Of a stretch of DNA of 64,000 nucleotides, positions 7,917 to 15,391 are shown piece by piece. The stretch spans positions 930,001 to 994,000 of the forward strand of contig NZ_JAJAQH010000006.1 in NCBI RefSeq assembly GCF_020523625.1, written 5' to 3'. The stretch's first letter is position 1, and every line of letters starts with the position of its first letter. This stretch comes from Methylovorus menthalis (GTDB lineage: Bacteria > Pseudomonadota > Gammaproteobacteria > Burkholderiales > Methylophilaceae). The notes below the pieces were generated by a model. The model was not told where the DNA came from and did no database searches. It saw only the letters and a program-made list of their open reading frames with translations. The position numbers and the translations under genes are program-made.

Positions 7917-8708
7917 ATGAAAGCACTACCTGTTATCCCCTGGATTGGTGGCAAGCGTCGTCTTGCTGACCGTCTTATTCCCCTGTTCCCACCACATACA
8001 TGCTATGCCGAGGTATTTGCTGGCGGCGCGGCTTTGTACTTTCTCCGACCGGTCCCTGCAGAAACCGAAGTGCTGAATGATATAAATGGCGACTTGGTCA
8101 CCCTATACCGTGTGCTAAAGCACCACCTGCAGGAGTTCATCAGGCAGTTTGAATTTGCCCTGACCAGCAGACAGATCTTCGAGTGGGAAAAAATGACCAG
8201 GCCGGAGACGCTGACCGATATACAACGCGCTGCGCGATTCTTTTACCTGCAGCATTTAGCATTTGGCGCCAAGGTTTCTGAGCAGAACTATGGCACGAGG
8301 GCTGACGGCGCTAACTTTGATATAACCCGCATCGGCGAAAACCTGACTGCAGCCTGGCGCCGTCTGGGCGGGACTAATATTGAAAACCTACCCTGGCGAG
8401 AATGCATCGAGCGCTACGATCGAACGCACACGTTTTTCTACATGGACCCACCTTACTGGCAAACCGAGGGCTATGGCGTGCCATTCCCGTTCCAGGAGTA
8501 TGTTGATATGGCCAGCCTCATGCGCTCAATGAAAGGTAAGGCAATGGTCAGCATCAATGATCATCCGGAGATACGCCAGGCATTTGTAGGATTGCCCATG
8601 TTAGAGCTAGACATTAAATATTCTCTGGCCAATGTCAATGAGCACAAGTCGACAGGAGAATTGGTTATTGCAAATTTTGATCTGGGGAAATCCGGAGGTT
8701 TGTTTTAA
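7917..8708 (+). CDS. D12-class DNA N6-adenine methyltransferase (Dam-like), prophage-encoded
   Basis: I chose the ATG at 7917 (263 residues), which leaves the short N-terminus typical of Dam enzymes; an in-frame ATG at 7872 would add 15 residues. Motif I is PWIGGKRRLADRL (about residues 8-20) with EVFAGGAAL. The NDINGDLVTLYRVL segment follows, and catalytic DPPY lies at 177-180 (FYMDPPYW). The enzyme would methylate adenine in a short DNA target. No restriction endonuclease gene is adjacent, so it is an orphan. In a prophage such enzymes often protect phage DNA from host restriction or influence DNA replication timing. The target sequence is unknown. Confidence 0.85.
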   Translation: MKALPVIPWIGGKRRLADRLIPLFPPHTCYAEVFAGGAALYFLRPVPAETEVLNDINGDLVTLYRVLKHHLQEFIRQFEFALTSRQIFEWEKMTRPETLTDIQRAARFFYLQHLAFGAKVSEQNYGTRADGANFDITRIGENLTAAWRRLGGTNIENLPWRECIERYDRTHTFFYMDPPYWQTEGYGVPFPFQEYVDMASLMRSMKGKAMVSINDHPEIRQAFVGLPMLELDIKYSLANVNEHKSTGELVIANFDLGKSGGLF

Positions 8709-8717
8709 AGCATTGCG

Positions 8718-8746
8718 TTGAGATGTCCAGCAACCTTATGTAATAT
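8718..8746 (+). promoter_or_regulatory. candidate sigma-70 promoter of the Pycsar operon
   Basis: TTGAGA (8718-8723) and TAATAT (8741-8746) are separated by exactly 17 bases. They lie in the only gap between the methylase stop and the effector ATG at 8778. Predicted transcription starts near 8753, giving a short leader with TAAGAG (8767-8772) as ribosome site. The two-gene unit would therefore be expressed in the lysogen independently of phage lytic promoters. Confidence 0.5.
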
Positions 8747-8777
8747 TCTGATATAGAAAAACTAAATAAGAGTCAGT

Positions 8778-9260
8778 ATGGAAAACTCAAAAAAACTAGA
8801 ATTTGCAAAATGGACGCTGGAAAGAAACCTTGCTTGGATAGCTGCAGCAGAAATTAAAGTTGGTTACATTGTTGCAATAAATACCGCTTTGATTTCTGCT
8901 TTAGCTTCAATTTACACGAACGATTCCTCTAACCATGGCGCTTGGGCGATTTTATTTGTAAGCATAGCGATATTTATACATCTCCTATCAATAATATACT
9001 CTTCTGTTGCCGTTCTTCCTAAAACTGATGGTCCTGAGTCTAATATTTTCTTCGGGAAAATATCAAACATAAGCCGCGCAACTTATGAAAACAAGATGGC
9101 GAATATTACAGATGATATGTTGATTACTGATTGTATACATCAGATTCATAGAAATTCAGAGATTTCAAGAGACAAGTTTAAGGCGGTTAGGATTAGTATG
9201 GCGTTGGGCTTTTTAGCTCTGCCATTCTGGGTTGCCTCGATCCTAGCAATGATGGTGTAA
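8778..9260 (+). CDS. pycTM: Pycsar membrane effector (PycTM, DUF5706-like)
   Basis: The 160-residue protein has three hydrophobic segments (about residues 27-46, 55-80 and 139-159). The first is preceded by NLAWIAAAEIKVG, the polar, charge-containing helix start seen in the Pycsar effector (formerly DUF5706) family. The middle part (PKTDGPESNIFFGKIS, TYENKM, HQIHRNSEIS) is a cytoplasmic helical region typical of that family. In known systems this effector senses cCMP or cUMP made by the partner cyclase and impairs the inner membrane, stopping the infected cell. The stop is two bases before the cyclase ATG, so the two are co-translated. The gene is AT-rich. Assignment rests on family pattern plus the neighbour. 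Confidence 0.8.
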   Translation: MENSKKLEFAKWTLERNLAWIAAAEIKVGYIVAINTALISALASIYTNDSSNHGAWAILFVSIAIFIHLLSIIYSSVAVLPKTDGPESNIFFGKISNISRATYENKMANITDDMLITDCIHQIHRNSEISRDKFKAVRISMALGFLALPFWVASILAMMV

Positions 9261-9262
9261 TT

Positions 9263-9952
9263 ATGGGGTTGAGAGATAATTTAATTAATTTTGTTAAATC
9301 AATCGTCCTAGATACATGGAATGAAGATTTAGCAAGGGTTGTCCCTACTCCTACCTCTCTTGTGCTTAATGGTAATGATGCAAAATATCTTCCAGATGCA
9401 GTCGTGTTGTATGCGGATATTGATAATTCTACAGAGATGGTTGAGTTATATCCGTGGAATTTCTGCGCGGAAGTTTACAAAAACTATCTTCATTGTGCGT
9501 CTCAGATTATTAAGTCAGAGGGCGGTGTAATAACTGCTTATGATGGGGATAGGGTTATGGCTATTTATGTAGGTGATAATAGAGACACTCGAGCAGTCAG
9601 AACTGCAATGAAAATAAGCTCAGCAGTAAAGAATATAATCAATATCGAGACAGAAAAAATTTATGAAAGTGGATTTAAACTCCGACATAAAGTAGGCATT
9701 GATCGAAGTGATTTAAGAGCCGCTAGAGTTGGTGTTAAAGGTGACAATGATATTGTGTGGATTGGAACCGCTGCTAATACTGCTGCGAAATTGTGTGCTC
9801 TAAATGAAAAAACTATTTATATCACTGAAAAAGTTTATAAGGCTATGGATGAAGAAACTAAACTTCTTGGCACCATTCCTATGTGGGAAAAAATTACATG
9901 GAATGGACGTGTTATCTACCGTACAACATATTCATGGAAGATTCCTAACTAA
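9263..9952 (+). CDS. pycC: Pycsar pyrimidine nucleotide cyclase (PycC)
   Basis: The 229-residue protein has a class III nucleotide cyclase fold. Metal-binding Asp52 lies in [10 protein letters not shown] and Asp96 in [10 protein letters not shown]. The late motif [16 protein letters not shown] places Asn172 and Lys176 at the transition-state positions, where adenylate cyclases usually have Asn and Arg. Ala92 stands where purine-specific enzymes keep a base-reading Lys. WxG-AAN-AAKL is the form I associate with Pycsar cyclases, which make cCMP or cUMP on phage infection. It sits two bases after the membrane effector. AGA arginine codons and low GC set it apart from host genes. Its stop overlaps the umuC stop by two bases on the opposite strand. 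Whether it makes cCMP or cUMP cannot be decided here. Confidence 0.85.
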   Translation: MGLRDNLINFVKSIVLDTWNEDLARVVPTPTSLVLNGNDAKYLPDAVVLYADIDNSTEMVELYPWNFCAEVYKNYLHCASQIIKSEGGVITAYDGDRVMAIYVGDNRDTRAVRTAMKISSAVKNIINIETEKIYESGFKLRHKVGIDRSDLRAARVGVKGDNDIVWIGTAANTAAKLCALNEKTIYITEKVYKAMDEETKLLGTIPMWEKITWNGRVIYRTTYSWKIPN

Positions 9953-11223
9953 TATGTAGTAATTAGAGATTGCCAGTCTGTAGTATAACCGGGGCTTTTA
10001 TTTTCCTGCCTCATTGCCCAAGGGGAATGATACCCTTGGGATGCCGGACGTAGCGCGCCATTCCCCATTTTTCTATTAACCGAATCTAAAGCAGCCATAA
10101 GCCGGGCCGACTTCCCCGCTTCAGCGGTAAATCCGAACAGGTCATTTTGCTGCCCGCCAGTCGGCACAATTTCCCCCAGCATAACCCCAGCTTTCTGATA
10201 ACGAAAGCCTGGCTTGTATATACGCTTCAGGATCCAGAGTGCCACTCCGATCAGCTGCATGGTGTCGTCGGTCGGGGAGGGCAGTGGCACTGTCATGCTA
10301 TTGCTGTACTTCGCGCCATCGCCGAATGGAGAGGTGTGGATGAATAGGTGCAGGGATCCAGCATATCCCTGTTGGGCGCGTAGTTTTTCTGCAGCCCGAC
10401 TCACATACAGGCTGATTGCTTCAGCTATGCTCTGCTGGTCCGTGACAGGAAAACCAAAGGACCGGCTGGAGATGATCTGCTGCTTGTCGGGTACCACCTC
10501 TTCCAACTCCATGCAGGCATGCCCCTGCAGCTCGCGCACGGTCTTTTCCATGACCACGCTGAACTGCTGGCGCATGTACTCCGGATCCTGCCTGCGCAGG
10601 TCCAGCGCTGTCTTAATGCCAAGGTCTATCAGCCTGGCTGACAGCTTTCGACCGACGCCCCAGATATCGCTCACTTCGATCCTGGACATGGTTTGCTCCA
10701 GGATATCTGCCGGCAGCGCGTTGAAGTCGCACACGCCGCTTTCATCCAGTAGTTTCTTTTTCGCCGTGTGATTGGCCAGCTTGGCCAGCGTCTTGCTGGG
10801 GGCTATGCCGACACAAACCGGCAGCCCGGTCCATTGCAGGATCTTCGATCGCATATCTTTGGCGATATCGGCATGTGACTTGGGAAGCCCCGTCATGTCC
10901 AGGAAGGATTCATCGATGCTGTAGACCTCTTGCGTGGGGGCATATTGCCCGATGATCTGCATAACGCGGTTGCTCATATCCGCGTACAGGGCGTAATTGC
11001 TCGATAGAGCGATGATCTTATGGCGCCTGGCTTCCTCCTTCAGATGGAACCACGGAACCCCCATCTTGATGCCCAGCGCCTTGGCCTCGGCACTGCGGGC
11101 TACCACGCATCCGTCGTTATTAGAAAGGACCACCACAACTCGGCCTTTCAGAGCAGGGTTAAACACGCGCTCGCAGGATGCATAGAAGTTATTAACGTCG
11201 ATCAACGCAATGGCACGCTTCAT
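9949..11223 (-). CDS. umuC: UmuC, catalytic subunit of DNA polymerase V
   Basis: This 424-residue Y-family polymerase begins [18 protein letters not shown] (first catalytic Asp). It carries [10 protein letters not shown] (the Asp-Glu catalytic pair) and [20 protein letters not shown], then helix-hairpin-helix ([20 protein letters not shown]), little-finger and C-terminal DUF4113 regions ([11 protein letters not shown]). It performs error-prone translesion synthesis with processed UmuD. The start ATG overlaps the umuD stop (ATGA), so the pair is one operon. The stop overlaps the end of pycC head-on with no terminator between. Prophage-borne umuDC is common and gives SOS-inducible mutagenesis to the lysogen. 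Confidence 0.93.
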   Translation of the reverse strand: MKRAIALIDVNNFYASCERVFNPALKGRVVVVLSNNDGCVVARSAEAKALGIKMGVPWFHLKEEARRHKIIALSSNYALYADMSNRVMQIIGQYAPTQEVYSIDESFLDMTGLPKSHADIAKDMRSKILQWTGLPVCVGIAPSKTLAKLANHTAKKKLLDESGVCDFNALPADILEQTMSRIEVSDIWGVGRKLSARLIDLGIKTALDLRRQDPEYMRQQFSVVMEKTVRELQGHACMELEEVVPDKQQIISSRSFGFPVTDQQSIAEAISLYVSRAAEKLRAQQGYAGSLHLFIHTSPFGDGAKYSNSMTVPLPSPTDDTMQLIGVALWILKRIYKPGFRYQKAGVMLGEIVPTGGQQNDLFGFTAEAGKSARLMAALDSVNRKMGNGALRPASQGYHSPWAMRQENKSPGYTTDWQSLITTY

Positions 11224-11618
11224 ACAAAGCGGCGCATTGAGCCTGTGACCACGCCAATCACCTCGACAGTCTGGCCGTCCTTGAACTTGATCGGCTGATA
11301 GGCTGCATTGGCGGGCAGTAGCTGACCGCGTCCCAGATACTTCACGGTAAATTCCCCATCCACCTCGGCAAGCACGACCTGGCCAAGGCTGGGCTTAATC
11401 GAGCGATCGACCACAAGCACATCGCCGTCAAATATTCCGGCCTCGATCATGGAGTCGCCTTTTACGCGCACGAAGTACGTCGCCGTAGGGTTGTGTACCA
11501 GGTAATCGTCGGCGCTGAGTCTATCCTCGACGTGATCTGCAGCCGGGCTGGGGAATCCTGCTGCAACGGGGCTGTCGTAGAGAGGCAATGGCGGATAAAC
11601 GCCTGGGTGATGTGCCAT
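11220..11618 (-). CDS. umuD: UmuD, SOS-induced self-cleaving subunit of DNA polymerase V
   Basis: I chose the ATG at 11618 (132 residues). The longer frame runs to 11834 and would pass through the SOS promoter, and the ATG at 11666 lies only a few bases from the LexA box. It is a LexA-like S24 protein: cleavage site Ala20-Gly21 ([10 protein letters not shown]), catalytic Ser56 in VKGDSM and Lys93 in EFTVKYL. RecA filaments would trigger loss of the N-terminal residues, giving UmuD' for polymerase V. No strong ribosome site precedes this ATG, so the exact start is the least certain point. It is followed directly by umuC. Confidence 0.88.
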   Translation of the reverse strand: MAHHPGVYPPLPLYDSPVAAGFPSPAADHVEDRLSADDYLVHNPTATYFVRVKGDSMIEAGIFDGDVLVVDRSIKPSLGQVVLAEVDGEFTVKYLGRGQLLPANAAYQPIKFKDGQTVEVIGVVTGSMRRFV

Positions 11619-11661
11619 GATGGCGGTGACATTAGCTGGCTGAAGTGGAATTATGCTGGCT

Positions 11662-11689
11662 ATCATGTTTTGTACGTCCGTACAGTTAA
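11662..11689 (-). promoter_or_regulatory. umuDC promoter with LexA (SOS) box
   Basis: TTGT-N8-ACAG on the plus strand (11670-11685) contains a perfect palindrome TGTACG-TC-CGTACA and matches the CTGT-N8-ACAG SOS box with one change. On the minus strand it sits in the 16-base spacer between a -35-like TTAACT and a -10-like CATGAT, so LexA would block polymerase directly. It also lies about 40 bases upstream of the divergent gene at 11725, so both sides may be SOS-controlled. Confidence 0.7.
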
Positions 11690-11724
11690 TGGGCGAATCG
11701 TACGTTTTATCAAAGGAAAACGCA

Positions 11725-11958
11725 ATGACAGATCCCGAGGTGCTGATTGAATTGGACCTGCTTACCAAGCGCTGGCAGGCTGCGAAGGTTGAAATGATTA
11801 CTGCAGAAGACGAACTCGATGCAGAAGTGCGCATGGCGTTAGAGAAGGGCGGGCCCGCTCCGAGCCGCGACCTGCGCGAAAAGATGATGGATTACCGAAA
11901 TAAAGAGTACGAAGCCCGATCGGCGCTCGATGAATTTATCGCGGAGCAGTTTGGCTGA
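11725..11958 (+). CDS. small helical prophage protein, unknown function
   Basis: I chose the ATG at 11725 (77 residues), preceded by AAAGGA; the frame is open further upstream but without a better start. The acidic product (MTDPEVLIELDLLTKRWQAA ... SALDEFIAEQFG) is predicted to be almost all helix, probably a helical hairpin or short coiled coil. It is divergent from umuD across the LexA box and its end overlaps the convergent YedK-like gene by 23 bases. I know no function. An SOS-linked role is suggested only by the shared control region. Confidence 0.6.
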   Translation: MTDPEVLIELDLLTKRWQAAKVEMITAEDELDAEVRMALEKGGPAPSRDLREKMMDYRNKEYEARSALDEFIAEQFG

Positions 11959-12595
11959 CAGCCATCAGCTCCGCTGGAAATTGCTTAAGGTATTGCCTGC
12001 AGTCGTCAGCTGGCGCTGCTAGCCACCCGTCATATTCTTCCTCCTGCAGAATCACCACCATGCGCTTTTCGTCGTCGGGCTTGTGGTAATTGCGCATGAA
12101 GGCGTGATCATCTGCATTCACTGTCAACATTGAGAAGCTGCGCAGGATCTCGCCATTTGCTGGATCCTTCCAGCCGGTCCATATACCGGCTATCCCCATC
12201 GGTTTTCCATCCGTCCGGATTATCCGGGTGGCCACTGCTTTTCCCGATCGCCAATCAGGCTCGAAGATCGCCTCTGCTGGGATGATGCAATGGCGATTCA
12301 GGCGCCATGAATCGCGAAATGCGGGTTTTTCGTGGACCGTTTCTGACCTGGCATTATAGGTCTGTCTGGCAATCTTGGTATCTTTTGACCAATGGGGGAT
12401 AAGGCCAAAGGATCCAACCATCAATTCCTTGAAGGGTACGGCCTCATCGCCCACGTCGGCATGCTCATGCTTGCGGATAAAAGGCCCGACATAGGTTGGC
12501 CATAGGCTGGACTTTAAACCAGGTGGGATATCGTCGACACCGAAATACTGCTTCAGCTTCTTTGCATCGATTAAAGGATCATAGTGGGAACACAT
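11936..12595 (-). CDS. yedK: SOS response-associated peptidase family protein (YedK/HMCES-like)
   Basis: I chose the ATG at 12595 (219 residues) because it places the conserved catalytic Cys at position 2 (MCSHYDP) after Met removal. Other SRAP hallmarks are present: FGLIPHWSKD, YNARSETV (active-site Asn), CIIPAEAIFE (catalytic Glu), SMLTVNADD and NYHKPDDEKRMVVIL (active-site His). The family forms a covalent, self-reversible link to abasic sites in single-stranded DNA. Gene context beside umuDC is typical of the SRAP group. It is the last recognisable prophage gene before the host cupin, on the minus strand. No ribosome site is obvious. Confidence 0.88.
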   Translation of the reverse strand: MCSHYDPLIDAKKLKQYFGVDDIPPGLKSSLWPTYVGPFIRKHEHADVGDEAVPFKELMVGSFGLIPHWSKDTKIARQTYNARSETVHEKPAFRDSWRLNRHCIIPAEAIFEPDWRSGKAVATRIIRTDGKPMGIAGIWTGWKDPANGEILRSFSMLTVNADDHAFMRNYHKPDDEKRMVVILQEEEYDGWLAAPADDCRQYLKQFPAELMAVSQTAPR

Positions 12596-12886
12596 GGGAC
12601 AAAGGTAAAAGCTACTGTGATTCTGGTCAAGATGCACGTGCGATGCCAAAACAGAAGTGGCAAAGCTATCGTCCATGATTGATATGGTAAAATGTACCGG
12701 ATTTGTAAGGCAGGCCGTCACAGTTCCATGTGGTAAAAAATGTGGTAACTTTTTAAGACTGTTATTATTTAGCCATATAATTCAATACGTTTGGCGGCGA
12801 GTTGTAAGTTCACCTCTTCCGCCAAGGATACCCGTCAGCGGTGTTAAATTCATACCGATGCCATTCATTTAATTAAGGATTTAGAC
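12596..12886. other. gene-free prophage/host boundary region with direct repeats
   Basis: About 290 bases hold no convincing gene. ATGTGGTAA occurs twice, 12 bases apart (12728-12736 and 12740-12748), with a near copy ATATGGTAA at 12682-12690. Further right, TTGGCGG (12791-12797) and CCGCCAA (12819-12825) form an inverted repeat, followed by AT-rich sequence leading to the cupin gene. The prophage right attachment site should lie somewhere here because phage-type genes stop and host genes begin. No integrase is adjacent and the left end is not in the window, so the core cannot be fixed. Confidence 0.4.
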
Positions 12887-13162
12887 ATGAGCCAAATCAT
12901 TGTTGAGCACAACCCAAGCGAAGAAAAACTGAAGCAACTGGGCGTTTCCAGCTGGTCTATCTGGGAAAAAGAAGTTTCCAAGTTTCCACTGGATTTCGGC
13001 ATCAAGGAAACCGCTTACGTACTGGAAGGTGAAATCATCGTTACTCCTAAGGGTGGCGAGCCAGTGCGTATCGTTCCTGGTGATCTGGTTGTGTTCCCAG
13101 CTGGTCTGGACACTAACTGGGAAGTGGTTAAGCCACTGCGCAAGCACTACAAGCACGGTTAA
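12887..13162 (+). CDS. cupin domain protein (DUF861/EutQ-like)
   Basis: The 91-residue protein is preceded by TAAGGAT and starts [20 protein letters not shown]. It is a single small cupin barrel: [51 protein letters not shown]. The pattern fits the (S)-ureidoglycine aminohydrolase-type cupin group, in which a small-molecule ligand or metal is bound, but only some metal-ligand positions are obvious. It is monocistronic, with a terminator after the stop. Highly biased codon use (GTT, CTG, CGT) suggests good expression. It is the first host gene right of the prophage. Substrate unknown. Confidence 0.75.
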   Translation: MSQIIVEHNPSEEKLKQLGVSSWSIWEKEVSKFPLDFGIKETAYVLEGEIIVTPKGGEPVRIVPGDLVVFPAGLDTNWEVVKPLRKHYKHG

Positions 13163-13186
13163 TTCCGGCTGTTTTGCCTGTCCTGT

Positions 13187-13210
13187 AAAACCCGCGCAAG
13201 CGGGTTTTTT
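13187..13210 (+). terminator. rho-independent terminator of the cupin gene
   Basis: AAAACCCGC and GCGGGTTTT enclose a GCAA tetraloop (13187-13208), with the T-run continuing past the stem. Confidence 0.88.
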
Positions 13211-13337
13211 CTTGCCTATTCCTGCCACTTTTCATTCCATTGTCCAGTTTTGGCTGACAATCCTTCCTTCCAAAACATGCAATCCTGAGATTGAGTTCAG
13301 GTCACAATGGCATCTTTACATTAAGGGAATGGTTTTC

Positions 13338-14126
13338 ATGCAACTCGAACTGGATAACAAACTCGCATTGGTAACGGCATCGTCTGGCGGCATTGGGCTG
13401 GAAATTTCCCGCAGTCTGGCAGCGGAAGGTGCCAGCGTCATTATTAACGGCCGCAGCGCGGCAGTCGTGGAGAAGGCGATTGCCGAGATTCAGCGTTCCC
13501 ATCCTGCAGCAAAGCTGCACGCGTTGGTCAGCGACAATGGCACCCAGGCGGGCTGTGAAGCGACGATTGAGCAATTCCCCTCCGTGGATATTCTGGTAAA
13601 CAACCTGGGAATTTATGAGGCTGTGGGATTTTTCGAGGAAAGTGATGCTGACTGGCAGCGCCTGTTCGAGGTGAATATCATGAGCGGCGTGCGCCTTGCC
13701 CGGCATTATCTGGCTGGCATGCTGCAACGCAATCAAGGTCGCATCGTATTTATCTCCAGCGAGTCTGGCCTTTCCCCTGCACCGGAGATGGCGCATTACA
13801 GTGCCACGAAAACCATGCAATTGGGTATCTCTCGCTCTCTGGCAGAGCTGACCAAAAATACGGCCGTGACCGTCAATGCCGTATTGCCAGGCCCAACCCG
13901 TACCGAAAGCGTAGAGAAATTCATACTGGACGTTTATCCCGGCTTGACTCTGGCAGAGGCCGAAAAGAAGTTCATGGTAGAAAACCGTCCAACCTCATTG
14001 ATTTCACGCCTGATCAATCCGGCTGAAATTGGCAGTGTGGTGGCCTTTGTGTGCAGCCCGCGTGCGGCGGTGATCAATGGCTCCAATATTCGTGCGGAAG
14101 GCGGCTTGGTCAGGACGGCATTTTAA
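13338..14126 (+). CDS. short-chain dehydrogenase/reductase
   Basis: I chose the ATG at 13338 (262 residues), nine bases after AAGGGA; the long upstream extension of this frame runs through the cupin gene and is not real. The Rossmann cofactor motif is TASSGGIG near residue 14, NNLG follows, and SSES plus YSATK give the Ser-Tyr-Lys catalytic set. The INGR stretch after beta-2 suggests preference for NADP(H). The C-terminus [17 protein letters not shown] is typical of classical SDRs. It is a single gene between the cupin and dinB. The substrate cannot be inferred. Confidence 0.85.
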   Translation: MQLELDNKLALVTASSGGIGLEISRSLAAEGASVIINGRSAAVVEKAIAEIQRSHPAAKLHALVSDNGTQAGCEATIEQFPSVDILVNNLGIYEAVGFFEESDADWQRLFEVNIMSGVRLARHYLAGMLQRNQGRIVFISSESGLSPAPEMAHYSATKTMQLGISRSLAELTKNTAVTVNAVLPGPTRTESVEKFILDVYPGLTLAEAEKKFMVENRPTSLISRLINPAEIGSVVAFVCSPRAAVINGSNIRAEGGLVRTAF

Positions 14127-14197
14127 GCTTAGCCATGGAGAGTTTCAGGCTTCTTGTGAGCTTGGGCCTTTTGCGAGTTTTGCAACAAGTGGGTTTG

Positions 14198-15373
14198 TTA
14201 CTCAAAAGGCAGGGCAGCTTGCTGATGTGTGGGGTGTTCGCCGTCTTCAATCGGCGTTAGCTGGCTGAGTTTTACGCCAAGCAGGCGTATCTTCTTGGTC
14301 AATGGCGCCCGTTTGAGGCATTCTCCTGCCGCTTTACGTATGGCAGCCGCATCGCCCACCGGCAAAGGCAGTGTCAGGTCTCGCGTGATGCTGCTGAAAT
14401 CCTGATAGCGCAGCTTGATGCCGACGGTGCCTGCCAGGTAACGCTTGATTTTCAGGTCTTGAGCCACGCGCTCACACAGGCTGGTGAATATTTCCCCGAG
14501 TCGCGCACGGTCGTGCCTGACATGCAAATCGCGCTCAAAGGTGGTTTCCCGACTAATCGACTTGGGTTCCGAGTGGGTGGTGACCGGGCGATTGTCTTGC
14601 CCATTTGCCACATTGAGCAGCCATACGGCATAGCTACGGCCAAATGTGGATTGCAAAAGTCCCACGTCGGCTTGGGCCAGTTCCGCAATGGTACCGATCT
14701 GGATGGTTGCCAGTTTGGCGACGGCTTTCGGTCCTATACCATTGATTTTGCTCACTGAGAGTGGCCAGATGCGCGATTGCAGGGAGCTTTCGTCCAGCAG
14801 GGTCAGGCCATCCGGTTTATCCAGTTCCGAGCCTATCTTGGCCAGCAGCTTGTTAGGGGCGATGCAAATGGAGCAAGTGAGCCCGGTGGCATTGTAGACA
14901 GCATCCTTCAGGCGCTTTGCCAATGCTGGACTGGGCTCGGTGTGTTCGCTTAGATCGATGTATATCTCGTCTATGCCCCGGTCTTCCACATGAGGCGCAA
15001 CGTCGCGTACGGCTTGCTTGAAAAGCCTGGAGTAATAGCGATAAGCATCAAAATTGGCAGGCAGGATAATCGCATCGGGAGCCTTGGCAGCGGCTTTCAT
15101 CAAACCCATGGCGGAAAAAACGCCGAGCGCGCGGGCTTCGTACGTGGAGGTGGTCACCACGCCTCGACCCGCATAATCTCCCAGCCTGGCGAACTGCCAG
15201 CGGCCATATGCCAGCTGTCGGGGCGTATCAATGGCGCGTCCTCCGACCACGACAGGCAGTCCTTTTAGTTGAGGATAATGCAGCAGCTCCACCCCGGCAA
15301 AAAACATGTCCATATCCAGATGGGCAATCCGCCTGGGAGGCGTGGGAGGAAGAATTGTTGTTTCGATAGACAC
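14198..15373 (-). CDS. dinB: DNA polymerase IV
   Basis: The 391-residue Y-family polymerase starts at GTG 15373. AHLDMDMFFAGVE gives the first catalytic Asp, VTTSTYEARALGV is the nucleotide-contact region, and RGIDEIYIDLSE holds the Asp-Glu pair (canonical SIDE). ICIAPNKLLAKIGSELDKPD and the helix-hairpin-helix INGIGPKAVAKL follow. The protein ends QAALPFE, a beta-clamp binding motif. It does translesion synthesis, mostly past minor-groove adducts. It is a host enzyme distinct from the prophage umuC 3 kb away. It lies in the same direction as glnD, 18 bases downstream of it. The first residues are Pro-rich and the start is not backed by a good ribosome site. Confidence 0.92.
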   Translation of the reverse strand: MSIETTILPPTPPRRIAHLDMDMFFAGVELLHYPQLKGLPVVVGGRAIDTPRQLAYGRWQFARLGDYAGRGVVTTSTYEARALGVFSAMGLMKAAAKAPDAIILPANFDAYRYYSRLFKQAVRDVAPHVEDRGIDEIYIDLSEHTEPSPALAKRLKDAVYNATGLTCSICIAPNKLLAKIGSELDKPDGLTLLDESSLQSRIWPLSVSKINGIGPKAVAKLATIQIGTIAELAQADVGLLQSTFGRSYAVWLLNVANGQDNRPVTTHSEPKSISRETTFERDLHVRHDRARLGEIFTSLCERVAQDLKIKRYLAGTVGIKLRYQDFSSITRDLTLPLPVGDAAAIRKAAGECLKRAPLTKKIRLLGVKLSQLTPIEDGEHPTHQQAALPFE

Positions 15374-15391
15374 GGAGCAGGGCTGCCCTGA

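Noticed and set aside
12800-12825. A stretch ending CTCTTCCGCCA that looks like the 3' end of a tRNA and could be an attachment core
   Set aside because: No cloverleaf can be built around it; the upstream T-arm and anticodon arm are missing, so it is at best a remnant.
13029-13337. Long N-terminal extension of the SDR frame back into the cupin gene
   Set aside because: It runs antiphase through a conserved gene and a terminator; the ATG at 13338 has the ribosome site and matches the family start.
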